NCBI GenBank assembly: GCA_965372015.1
Contig: CBDVAP010000031.1
Location: 1-25,272 of the forward strand
Length of the DNA: 25,272 nucleotides
Direction of reading: 5' to 3'
Origin: JACZSB01 sp965372015
GTDB taxonomy: Bacteria; Fidelibacterota; Marinisomatia; SCGC-AAA003-L08; TS1B11
Shown: positions 8,225 through 14,765 of the stretch, piece after piece
How positions within the stretch are numbered: position 1 is the stretch's first letter
Layout: each line of letters begins with the position of its first letter
Notes under the pieces: model-generated
Told to the model about the DNA's origin: nothing
Databases searched by the model: none
What the model saw: the letters and a program-made list of their open reading frames with translations, nothing else
Program-made: the position numbers and the translations under genes

Positions 8225-10060
8225 ATGGATGGATGGTTGAATTGGTGCCCAGCTACGGCCAGGCGCTCCACCCTTAACCTTCTAGTTGGGGTTTTGGTGG
8301 GAGCGGCCGTTTTGCCGGCCCCGGTTGGGGGCCAGGAACTTCCCTGGCATCCGGGCCGTCTGATCAGCTTCTGGGACCGGTGGATCAACCCGCTGGAGTT
8401 CCGCGCCCCGGTCAAGTTCATACCATTCGAACTGAAGGGCGGCCTGGTACCTTACGGAGGACCCGGTATGTTCTCCGGCCTGCCGGCCTCTTTCTTTAAA
8501 GAAGATCAAACCGTTTTCCTCCTAGACAGCACCGAGTCCGAGGTGGCCTCCATCCGTACGATCATGTCCCGGCTGGCTTTTGTGTATGACCTAAACCTGG
8601 TGCAGATCAACTTGCGAAACCGGTTTCTGCCCATCACCGTGGTGGATATGATGGTGGGCCTGGCGTTACGCACCAACCAGATGCCGCTAGCCAATACCTT
8701 GCCCACCAATTGGCCCCCGGGCCGTCGGAATTACAAGGTAGCGCCCATCTTCCACCACGGCCTGGCGACGCTGACAATCAACTATCAGCGGTCGGCGCGG
8801 GGGTATACCTATTTTCAGTTCAGCCGGGGGTTGGCCACCGGCAGTGTCTACCGCGCCGGCATCACCGGCAATTATCTGAAAGGGAATGGCACTTCGAGGG
8901 ATTATGCCCTGGGATACAAGTTCTTCCGCCGGAGCGCTGACGACCCGCGGTACGCTATCGGCGTGGAGGTGCGCTACAGCCAGTTGGATGTCCCGCAGTT
9001 GGATGACCCGGACCTGGTTTCACCCATTGATGGGCTGCAACAGCGATCACTGGGACTGATATTCACTTACGGCCCGGTGTTCGGAGGGCGGGCCACCGGC
9101 GGCGACCGGGCCAAGCGAGCCTTATACCGCGGCGATTATATGGCGGCAGAGGATGATCTGGGGGCCTTTGTCAGAGACTACCCCCGGCACGTTCACCGCA
9201 AACGGGCGGAGCGGTTGCTGGCGCTGGCGGGACGCCTGGTACCCTACCAACAGGTGGACCTGGCTCGGGCCATGCAGGATGAGGGCCGGTTGGAGGAGGC
9301 CCTGGAATGGTACTCCCAGGCCGGACAGCGAGCGGACACTGCCCTGGCAGCCACCATCGATTCCGGTAAGGCTGAAATCGGCTACGTCTACCTGCAGCGC
9401 GCCGACCAGCAATTGCAGCAGGGCCGGTTGGAAAATACGGGCGAACTGTTGCAGATCGCCATGGACTTGGTACCGGAGAACGAAGACCTGGTGGTGCGCT
9501 TCTCGGCTGAGGTGTTGATCCGCCAGGGCCACGCCCTAAGGGCTCAGCACGATTTCACCACCGCCCTTAAATACTATAACCGGGCCATTTCCGCCGACCG
9601 CTCGCGGAAAGTGGAAATCGATGGCTACAAGGTGCGCATCGCCGAAGACCTGCTGCAACGGGCTTACTATGCCGCCGATCACTCCGCCCTGGCGCTGGCG
9701 CTGCAATCGCTCAAGCTCGGGCGGGGACTGGACCCTGACCGCAAGGCTGAAATGGACTCGTTAGTGGTGTTGCTGGAGCAGCGCCTGGCCGGCATTACCC
9801 AGGTTGAAATCCAGAAGGCCATAGAAGACCAGATGCAGCTGGCCCGTGAAGAGCGGGGCCGTATGCCGCCCACCAAGCCGCGGATCGGTATGCTGGTGGC
9901 CCAGGTGGAGGACATCCTGGGTGCACCCGATCACCGCACTCGGAACACCGACCGATTCGGTGTCAATCACCAACTGTGGGAGTACCGGGGCGGGAACTTC
10001 CCCGGGCAATATTACTTTGAGAATTACCAGCTGAAACAGGTGGAACCGCTGGTGGAATAA
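8225..10060 (+). CDS. Secreted beta-barrel-like/TPR protein with BamE-like C-terminal domain
   Basis: A 611-aa exported protein from the ATG at 8225 (signal peptide: STLNLLVGVLVGAAVLPAPV, then GGQE). Residues about 25-300 are rich in alternating aromatic/polar strands and Gly (NYQRSARGYTYFQFSRGL, RYAIGVEVRYSQLDV, SLGLIFTYGPVFGG), suggesting an outer-membrane beta-barrel or beta-sheet domain. Residues about 305-530 are TPR-like helices (ARAMQDEGRLEEALEWYSQA, HDFTTALKYYNRAI). The last 55 residues (IGMLVAQVEDILGAPD, then LWEYRGG and YYFENYQLKQVE) match the pattern of BamE/SmpA/OmlA domains: G-M-x-x-x-x-V, then lGxPd, then W-x-Y and YYFexg-L. It has its own promoter, divergent from the GGDEF operon, and stands alone. 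I do not know a named family with this whole architecture; a role in outer-membrane assembly or transport is inference. Confidence 0.88.
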   Translation: MDGWLNWCPATARRSTLNLLVGVLVGAAVLPAPVGGQELPWHPGRLISFWDRWINPLEFRAPVKFIPFELKGGLVPYGGPGMFSGLPASFFKEDQTVFLLDSTESEVASIRTIMSRLAFVYDLNLVQINLRNRFLPITVVDMMVGLALRTNQMPLANTLPTNWPPGRRNYKVAPIFHHGLATLTINYQRSARGYTYFQFSRGLATGSVYRAGITGNYLKGNGTSRDYALGYKFFRRSADDPRYAIGVEVRYSQLDVPQLDDPDLVSPIDGLQQRSLGLIFTYGPVFGGRATGGDRAKRALYRGDYMAAEDDLGAFVRDYPRHVHRKRAERLLALAGRLVPYQQVDLARAMQDEGRLEEALEWYSQAGQRADTALAATIDSGKAEIGYVYLQRADQQLQQGRLENTGELLQIAMDLVPENEDLVVRFSAEVLIRQGHALRAQHDFTTALKYYNRAISADRSRKVEIDGYKVRIAEDLLQRAYYAADHSALALALQSLKLGRGLDPDRKAEMDSLVVLLEQRLAGITQVEIQKAIEDQMQLAREERGRMPPTKPRIGMLVAQVEDILGAPDHRTRNTDRFGVNHQLWEYRGGNFPGQYYFENYQLKQVEPLVE

Positions 10061-10098
10061 TGCCCGGTAAGCTGTTGTCACCTAAAAAGGGGCGACCA

Positions 10099-10117
10099 GC
10101 AGGCCTCCCCAGCCTGC
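10099..10117. terminator. Hairpin between convergent genes, possible terminator
   Basis: GCAGGC and GCCTGC form a perfect 6-bp stem with a 7-nt loop, 39 bp after the plus-strand stop and 29 bp after the minus-strand stop. Read on the minus strand, a T5 run (CCCCTTTTTAGG) follows about 9 nt downstream, so it is a better, though imperfect, terminator for the minus-strand gene. No T-run follows on the plus strand. Confidence 0.4.
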
Positions 10118-10145
10118 AAACAATACTCCCGTTTAAATCGGGCGG

Positions 10146-10556
10146 TTAACCAGCCGGCTCACTACCGTAGATCAGGGCCATCACCGTGGCGCCGCAAGTG
10201 ATTTCCACCGTGTGATAGACAGCATTGATCAGGCTGGCGACGAGGGGCATATTATAGACACCCGAATAGATCAGGGCCGTGGGTATGCTGACCACCAGTC
10301 CCAGCAGCACACCGAAGCGCAGGCCCTCCTGAAGCGGCGTACCGCCCTTGAACCCAATGGGATAGATGTATGCCATCAGGAAGGAGAGCACTAGGTACCC
10401 CAGAGTGATGAGGGTCATGGAGAGCACCTCCCGGTTCACGGCGGCAAATTGTTCGGCGCTATAGGCGGCGATGATGAGCAGGTACCAGATAAAGCTGATT
10501 ACGTACATCACCACGAAACCGGCCAGCCAGGCCTGCAACATTTTCTTGGCGTTCAT
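10146..10556 (-). CDS. Four-helix integral membrane protein of unknown function
   Basis: A 136-aa hydrophobic protein with four predicted transmembrane helices, about residues 9-31 (LAGFVVMYVISFIWYLLIIA), 47-66, 81-101 and 106-130. A conserved-looking loop IYPIGFKGGTPLQEGLRFG sits between helices 2 and 3. I do not recognise a characterised family; the overall pattern is of small conserved membrane proteins with DUF names. The start is well supported: AGGAGAGG (10568-10561) lies 4 nt before the ATG, one of the clearest ribosome-binding sites in the window. It is convergent with the 8225 gene and separated from the next minus-strand gene by 165 bp holding a hairpin, so it is probably transcribed alone. 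No catalytic motif is visible. Confidence 0.82.
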   Translation of the reverse strand: MNAKKMLQAWLAGFVVMYVISFIWYLLIIAAYSAEQFAAVNREVLSMTLITLGYLVLSFLMAYIYPIGFKGGTPLQEGLRFGVLLGLVVSIPTALIYSGVYNMPLVASLINAVYHTVEITCGATVMALIYGSEPAG

Positions 10557-10697
10557 ATGACCTCTCCTTTTTGAGTAGTACTTCCGTATAGATGATTGAT
10601 AATGCTAAAGATAGATAATTAGTGACCCGAAAGCAACCACCAGCTGATTCCGGCCGGCCAGGCTCGCGGAGAGCCCTGATACCGAAAGGTCGAGCAC

Positions 10698-10720
10698 CTG
10701 AGGGGAAACTGTCCCATCAG
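10698..10720 (-). terminator. Hairpin directly after the FliF-tail-like gene
   Basis: Arms at 10698-10706 (CTGAGGGGA) and 10712-10720 (TCCCATCAG) pair over 9 bp with one mismatch around a 5-nt loop. It begins 1 bp after the stop at 10722 when read on the minus strand. No T-run follows, so it may be a weak or Rho-assisted terminator or an mRNA 3'-end stabiliser. Its position supports 10722-10988 being a real gene. Confidence 0.35.
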
Positions 10721-10721
10721 G

Positions 10722-10988
10722 CTATTTACTGCTCTTTTTGGGCTGGCCGGCCAGCCAGATACGCAAAAGCTTGCTGGCGGCTTCAGGATCGTCCTGGGCA
10801 AACTTCAAGACTTCAGCCGTGGTTTTTTCCCTGGCGGCCAGGTGAGCCCGAGCCTCAGGGCTTAATTTATTTGGGATGGTATCCGGGGAATCTATGGTTC
10901 CCCGGGTCTCCAGCGAACCGGTCACCGGGATAATCCGCTGGCTGCCACGGTTGTGTTCCGTCTTCTTTTGACGCCTCTCCAACACCAA
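10722..10988 (-). CDS. Small protein with FliF C-terminal-tail-like motif
   Basis: A reading frame of up to 88 aa. The first half is basic, polar and probably disordered (LERRQKKTEHNRG). The second half is a predicted amphipathic helix pair; AEVLKFAQDDPEAASKLLRIWLAG resembles the conserved tail of FliF, the flagellar MS-ring protein (V-x(4)-ePe-xvA-x-llr-xWl), which binds FliG. No ring-building, transmembrane or secretion domains are present and no other flagellar gene is in the window. There is no ATG: candidate starts are TTG 10988, GTG 10985 and TTG 10982, preceded by AGGTGG (11000-10995). A hairpin follows the stop. The resemblance is short and could be chance; it could be an adaptor using the same helix motif, or a degraded gene end. 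Confidence 0.5.
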   Translation of the reverse strand: MVLERRQKKTEHNRGSQRIIPVTGSLETRGTIDSPDTIPNKLSPEARAHLAAREKTTAEVLKFAQDDPEAASKLLRIWLAGQPKKSSK

Positions 10989-11144
10989 TTAGAGCCACCT
11001 AAACAAATAAAACGGTCTCACAGGGCAATAAGGTACGTTAATTACTGTGGAATGTCAACCTGACAGAACCACCTTCAGGCAACGAGCCGGGGTGCGGCCG
11101 GCCTTGGGCGGTAATAGCGGTAGGCCTTGATCAAGAGTCCAGTG

Positions 11145-11372
11145 CTAATTCCTGCTTTCCCAATCTTTGTATTTATGAATAAACATTACCAACTCCTGAC
11201 CTGGAATCCGGATCATTCGCCCTACTCTTAAAGATTCCAATCGTCCCAGCTCCACCAATAGTTGCACATACCGCACCGAACACTGCAGGAGTGCCGCCAC
11301 TTCCCGGGTACGATAGAGTTGATCCTGATCGATTTTACGAAGCAACTGTTCAAAGCTGTCGATGTTATCCAT
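11145..11372 (-). CDS. Small helix-turn-helix protein (excisionase/MerR-like HTH_17 type)
   Basis: A 75-aa DNA-binding protein. Residues about 20-70 read as an excisionase-family winged HTH: YRTREVAALLQCSVRYVQLL (helix, turn, recognition helix), then RLESLRVGRMIRIPGQELVM (the wing, usually 'l.a.rvG...rip..dl..fl'). Such small proteins act as excisionases, directionality factors or local transcription regulators of mobile elements. The ATG at 11372 has AGGAGC about 12 nt upstream, and a 6-bp GC hairpin lies over the leader (11374-11397). It is 131 bp downstream of the DUF3164 gene on the same strand, so both may be expressed from the promoter at 12352-12379. No integrase or recombinase is in the window to partner with it. 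Confidence 0.75.
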   Translation of the reverse strand: MDNIDSFEQLLRKIDQDQLYRTREVAALLQCSVRYVQLLVELGRLESLRVGRMIRIPGQELVMFIHKYKDWESRN

Positions 11373-11503
11373 GCCCGGCTCTTGCTCCTAGGCCGGGTGG
11401 TTGAGGTAAGGAGAAAGAGCCCTCAGCTCCAGCCTGACAAACAGCCCGGCCACATCCGGAATGGGGCCGAGGCCGGCAATGAAGGGGAGCAAGTCCCTAT
11501 CCA

Positions 11504-12214
11504 TCAGCGTTTCCGCACCTCACCGGGATTACCCGTAGGTCCGGTCGCAGCCAGTGCACTCCAATTAAGGGGTATCAGTACAAACCGGCCGGTGGTATCG
11601 TCCTTCCGGTAGAAATTGACATATCGCCTGGTGGACCGGATACGCAGACTATCGGAGATCAGGGTCATGGCCTGGCGCCATTGGGGGTCTTCAAAACGGA
11701 ACTGCCTGAGTGTCAGGATGGAGCGCACGTTAATGCGCCCCTGGCGGTCCATCTGAAAAGCCTGGGAGATAATAGCCCGGATCTCAGACCTGGCGCTCCC
11801 GGTCCACCGACGCAAGCAGGCATCGATTTTTTGTTTAGCCAGCTGCAGCCGCTCGTCAAATTCAAGGGCTTCATTCACCTTTACTTCGACCTTCAATCGG
11901 CCATCAAAGGTGATTAGTTCCGCATTACCCTTCCAGCTGGTGTCATGTTCAGCGGCTAGCGTGTTCAAGTATTCGTCCAACGACCGCACTACCTCATTCT
12001 TCACCTTCACAACGTGCTGCCTCAGTTTCAGGGCCTTTATAAAATTCCGTCTCACCATACGGTCTCTTTGCTTCACTTCTTTTTCGATATATCCGGGAGG
12101 CACCGCCTGGCCCCGGGCGTCGATCCAATTGCCACTTTGGTCGACCAGACGATTACAGGTTTTTTGCACTTTAGCGGTCCTCTTCCGGCCGCTTACCATT
12201 GTTTCCCTGCCCAT
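11504..12214 (-). CDS. DUF3164 family protein (Mu-like phage type)
   Basis: A 236-aa protein matching the DUF3164 pattern over nearly its whole length: GNWIDARGQAVPPGYI near the N-terminus, a helical middle (RDRMVRRNFIKALKLRQHV), then KGNAELITFDGRLKVEVKV, FDERLQLAKQKIDACLRRW, QAFQMDRQGRINVRSILTLR, DPQWRQAMTLISDSLRI and a closing YVNFYRKD. DUF3164 proteins are typical of Mu-like transposable phages, near the transposition and gam genes; their function is not established and the 'sulfate transporter' label sometimes attached is not credible. The start at 12214 is preceded by GGGAGG (12224-12219); ATG 12199 is an alternative and an upstream in-frame extension is unlikely. No MuA/MuB transposase, Gam or structural gene is nearby, so it is an orphan. 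Confidence 0.88.
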   Translation of the reverse strand: MGRETMVSGRKRTAKVQKTCNRLVDQSGNWIDARGQAVPPGYIEKEVKQRDRMVRRNFIKALKLRQHVVKVKNEVVRSLDEYLNTLAAEHDTSWKGNAELITFDGRLKVEVKVNEALEFDERLQLAKQKIDACLRRWTGSARSEIRAIISQAFQMDRQGRINVRSILTLRQFRFEDPQWRQAMTLISDSLRIRSTRRYVNFYRKDDTTGRFVLIPLNWSALAATGPTGNPGEVRKR

Positions 12215-12351
12215 TTTTCCTCCCATGCATGTTTGTTTTGTATTGAAGCGCCCTGTTCTAGTTGCTACCTTTACGGCTAGCATTGCAGTGGTTAGACACT
12301 TCCTTGGAGGCCAGCCAGCGACGTATGCTGTGTGTCCCAGATTCGGCTTGT

Positions 12352-12379
12352 TTTAAACCAAGTAAGATTGGCGTGTCAA
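12352..12379 (-). promoter_or_regulatory. Sigma70-like promoter towards DUF3164
   Basis: On the minus strand, a perfect TTGACA (12379-12374) is followed after 16 bp by TTTAAA (12357-12352). The transcript would start near 12345 and carry a leader of about 130 nt before the DUF3164 ATG. An imperfect TTGRC...GYCAA palindrome overlaps the -35 box, a plausible repressor contact. Confidence 0.45.
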
Positions 12380-12418
12380 TTTTCGTCCACTTTTCCTGGG
12401 TCCGTCACTTCGATCTTA

Positions 12419-12462
12419 ATCTGGTTGACCTACACAAACGCAAAATCAGTTCAAAACCAGAT
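12419..12462. repeat. 8-bp inverted repeat with 28-bp spacer
   Basis: ATCTGGTT (12419-12426) and AACCAGAT (12455-12462) are perfect complements. The element lies between the DUF3164 promoter and the XRE gene. It could be paired operator half-sites or an RNA stem; nothing decides between these. Confidence 0.35.
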
Positions 12463-12466
12463 CAAT

Positions 12467-12482
12467 CGATGCATCTGCATCG
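12467..12482. promoter_or_regulatory. Palindrome CGATGCA-TC-TGCATCG, possible operator
   Basis: Perfect 7-bp arms around a 2-bp centre, 82 bp upstream of the XRE repressor ATG. The size suits a dimeric HTH protein, but its sequence differs from the palindrome at 12505, so the two may bind different proteins. Confidence 0.4.
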
Positions 12483-12504
12483 GTCAATCTTCTACTTAAA
12501 GTAA

Positions 12505-12521
12505 TGTGTAATTATTACACA
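12505..12521. promoter_or_regulatory. Perfect 17-bp palindrome, probable operator of the XRE repressor
   Basis: TGTGTAAT-T-ATTACACA: two perfect 8-bp arms around one base, centred 51 bp before the repressor ATG. This is the size and symmetry of operators bound by Cro/CI-type dimers. It would overlap or adjoin the repressor's own promoter, suggesting autoregulation. Binding is inferred from position and symmetry. Confidence 0.55.
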
Positions 12522-12563
12522 ATCAAGCGATAATTGAGTAACTACAACGCCAAGCATGGGGCC

Positions 12564-12947
12564 ATGGGAACTCGCCTTCGGACGATCCGGAAATATTTCG
12601 GTGAAACCCAAATTACTTTCGCCGGACGGTTCGGGCTCCAGCGCCACGATATCGCTAATTATGAGCGGGGACGTACCGATCTGCCCTCCAGAGTAATGGG
12701 CGGTCTTGACAGGCTGGGCTTCAATATCTCCTGGCTGGTCACCGGCGAAGGGGATATGCATAAGGTGGAGGAGCTGCTGATCCGTTTCAAGCAGCTTTCT
12801 GAGGAATTCGACCGTCTCTCATCCCAATATCGCAGCGCCCGCGAGGAATTACTGCGTGTGCTGGCAGTGGCTGAACCGGGCCGTTATCGTTTCGGTGGAC
12901 AGGAAAGTGCCGCTGTCATGGAAGAGCGGTCCGAGTCCCTCGAGTAA
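12564..12947 (+). CDS. XRE-family (Cro/CI-type) transcriptional regulator
   Basis: A 127-aa protein from the ATG at 12564. Residues about 4-65 form a Cro/CI-type HTH: RLRTIRKYFGETQITFAGRF, then GLQRHDIANYERGRTDLPSR, then LGFNISWLVTGEGDMHK. The 'isWLltGeG.M' ending is typical of phage-like repressors. Residues 70-100 form a coiled coil (LIRFKQLSEEFDRL), probably for dimerisation, and the tail is acidic. There is no peptidase S24 half, so it would not self-cleave in the LexA/CI manner. An in-frame TTG at 12534 would add ten residues, but has no ribosome-binding site. It is divergent from DUF3164 across an operator-rich region, consistent with a repressor holding down DUF3164 and the small HTH gene. 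Confidence 0.88.
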   Translation: MGTRLRTIRKYFGETQITFAGRFGLQRHDIANYERGRTDLPSRVMGGLDRLGFNISWLVTGEGDMHKVEELLIRFKQLSEEFDRLSSQYRSAREELLRVLAVAEPGRYRFGGQESAAVMEERSESLE

Positions 12948-13070
12948 GTTTAGACAACGTTTCCCCAGTCCGCTGAAAGACCAATCGTCTCACGGTGGCG
13001 CCCAAAGTGCGGTGCTTGGTTTGGCGGGGTACAAACTTAGCAGGTTGAATTCAAGGGTTGCGCCTGGTCA

Positions 13071-14765
13071 TTAAGGCTCTTCCCCCTCTAAGAGATAATC
13101 ACTAGCTGAAAGGGTGGTATCTCCCAGGAACACAGCTTTGCGAAAATAGTCCCTGGCTCGAGCATCATTCCCGGCGGTCCGGTGGAATAATCCCAGCTGC
13201 TTGTAATGGAGGGGATTGCGATTATCCAGGGCGATGCGCAGTTCAAATCGTTCCCTGGTGCGGCGGGGCTGGTGGATCAGCTGGAAGCGCTGAAAATAGT
13301 TCGCGGCGGAATTGAAATCGCCACCGGCCTGGGCCACCATTCCCAACTGGTAGAGAACCGATTCATTTTCACGGTTCTGCTTGAGGAACCAGAGCAGTTC
13401 GTCTTCGGCGGTCCGCCAAAGCCGTAACCTAATCAATGCATCGACGAGCTTGCGGCGTACGTCACCGGTTTTCGGCTCGAGGAGTAACACCCGGCTAAAA
13501 TAGTAGACCGCGAAATCGTCCTCATCAGCGGCAGCAGCCACTGCTCCCAGCAGCTCGTAGATCACTGCCACGCTATCGGCCCTGTTGAGCGCGTTGAAAA
13601 GCATCAATTCCGCGGAATGGTACTCTTGCTGATAAAACAGGGCCAGAGCCTGCCGATGGTAAGCTTCCCAACGGCGCGGGTCGATAGCCTTAGCCCTCAA
13701 GTAACGGGTGCGAGCCTCCCGGTACCTTCTCTGCCGCAGGTCGATGTCACCCCGTTCGATCCAGGCTTCGTAGTGCTCCGGCTCCTGCATCAGTAGAGAA
13801 TCGAATACAGTGAATGCCAACGAATCCTGCTCAAGAAAGCTCAGCGCCCGGCCCAGATACAGCTGGGCTTTTATCAGATCGGGACGCATCTTCACCACCT
13901 CCGTGAGGTTTTCCGTAGCGGTTTCATATTCACCGATCTCGAAAAGGGCGAGGCCATAACGGTAACGGGCTCCCACATGCTCCTGATTGCGAACCACGTA
14001 ACCTCCCAGGATCTCCGCCGCCCTTTCATACTGGCCGATCTCCGCCAGCGCCCCTCCCAGCCAGTAGCGGGTATTACGGGTTTCCGGCGCCGCAGCCAAA
14101 CCCATATCCAGCACCTCTACCACTTCCTGCCAACGCCCGGCGCTTATCAGGATAGAGGCGGCCAGCTCGTATGCCTGGGTATACTTGGGATACTTTCGAT
14201 AGGCTGCCTGGAACTCCCATAGGGCTGAGTCGGGCTCATCCGAACGGTGGAAGACACGGGCCAGCTGGAAATGATACTGGGCCACATTGCTGTCCAAAGC
14301 AATGGCCAAGGAAAAATCGCGCCGGGCCAGGGCCAGGGAATCCTGGTCGAACCATACATTGCCCAGAGCAAAATAACCATCACTATCGGTGGGATTCAAC
14401 TCCAGGCTGCGTTCCAGGTCCACCTGGGCGGAATCCAGCAGCCCGGCGCGGTGCTCGGCCAATCCCAGTTTCTGATACAGTTCGGCATTTTCCGGTTCCA
14501 CCCGTAAAGCCGCCTGGTACCATTCCACCGCCAGGCTGTCCTGCTCTTGGGCCGATGCTATCCGCGCCAGTAGATCGAAACACTCCACGCAACGCGGGTC
14601 GCTACGCAGCACCTGCTCCAGGCGTTCGGCCGCCCGCCGGTAGCGACCCATCTCAAAGTAGCGCGTGGCTTCCGCATAAGGATCACTGATCTGGCCTGAC
14701 AGCAGCGCTACCATTCCAAGCAGAAATACCGGCAGAGTCTTTATCAATCGATGCGGCTTGATCAT
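13071..14765 (-). CDS. Secreted TPR-repeat protein paired with FG-GAP/ASPIC protein
   Basis: A 564-aa exported protein: signal peptide (TLPVFLLGMVALLSGQIS) and then back-to-back TPRs, at least a dozen. Examples are ATRYFEMGRYRRAAERLEQV (residues about 32-52), GNVWFDQDSLALARRDFSLA, GGALAEIGQYERAAEILGGY and GLALFEIGEYETATENLTEV. It is probably periplasmic or surface-linked and binds protein. Its ATG overlaps the stop of the upstream FG-GAP/ASPIC gene (ATGA), a strong sign of co-translation. CRTAC1-type proteins with TPR partners recur in Planctomycetes, Acidobacteria and FCB bacteria, but their joint function is not established. It is convergent with the XRE gene; the 123-bp gap holds nothing I can name. 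Confidence 0.9.
   Translation of the reverse strand: MIKPHRLIKTLPVFLLGMVALLSGQISDPYAEATRYFEMGRYRRAAERLEQVLRSDPRCVECFDLLARIASAQEQDSLAVEWYQAALRVEPENAELYQKLGLAEHRAGLLDSAQVDLERSLELNPTDSDGYFALGNVWFDQDSLALARRDFSLAIALDSNVAQYHFQLARVFHRSDEPDSALWEFQAAYRKYPKYTQAYELAASILISAGRWQEVVEVLDMGLAAAPETRNTRYWLGGALAEIGQYERAAEILGGYVVRNQEHVGARYRYGLALFEIGEYETATENLTEVVKMRPDLIKAQLYLGRALSFLEQDSLAFTVFDSLLMQEPEHYEAWIERGDIDLRQRRYREARTRYLRAKAIDPRRWEAYHRQALALFYQQEYHSAELMLFNALNRADSVAVIYELLGAVAAAADEDDFAVYYFSRVLLLEPKTGDVRRKLVDALIRLRLWRTAEDELLWFLKQNRENESVLYQLGMVAQAGGDFNSAANYFQRFQLIHQPRRTRERFELRIALDNRNPLHYKQLGLFHRTAGNDARARDYFRKAVFLGDTTLSASDYLLEGEEP

Larger units (their letters stand above)
12215..12563. other. Divergent regulatory region, no gene
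   Basis: These 349 bp lie between the DUF3164 start and the XRE repressor start and are more AT-rich than the surroundings. I see no convincing gene. The region holds a minus-strand promoter (12352-12379), three inverted repeats (12419-12462, 12467-12482, 12505-12521) and three copies of a TCAAT core preceded by G or A (12376, 12463, 12484). The arrangement is that of a phage repressor/early-promoter control region. Confidence 0.6.

Noticed and set aside
10622..10933. A 103-aa plus-strand frame across the small FliF-tail-like gene
   Set aside because: The composition is Pro/Gly/Arg-rich shadow-like, while the minus-strand frame has a helix motif, an upstream AGGTGG and a following hairpin.
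12215..12283. A longer N-terminus for the DUF3164 protein
   Set aside because: The extension is not family-like and a GGGAGG ribosome-binding site lies just before the ATG at 12214.
12262..12504. An 80-aa plus-strand frame in the DUF3164/XRE control region
   Set aside because: No ribosome-binding site or domain; it crosses the promoter and palindromes.
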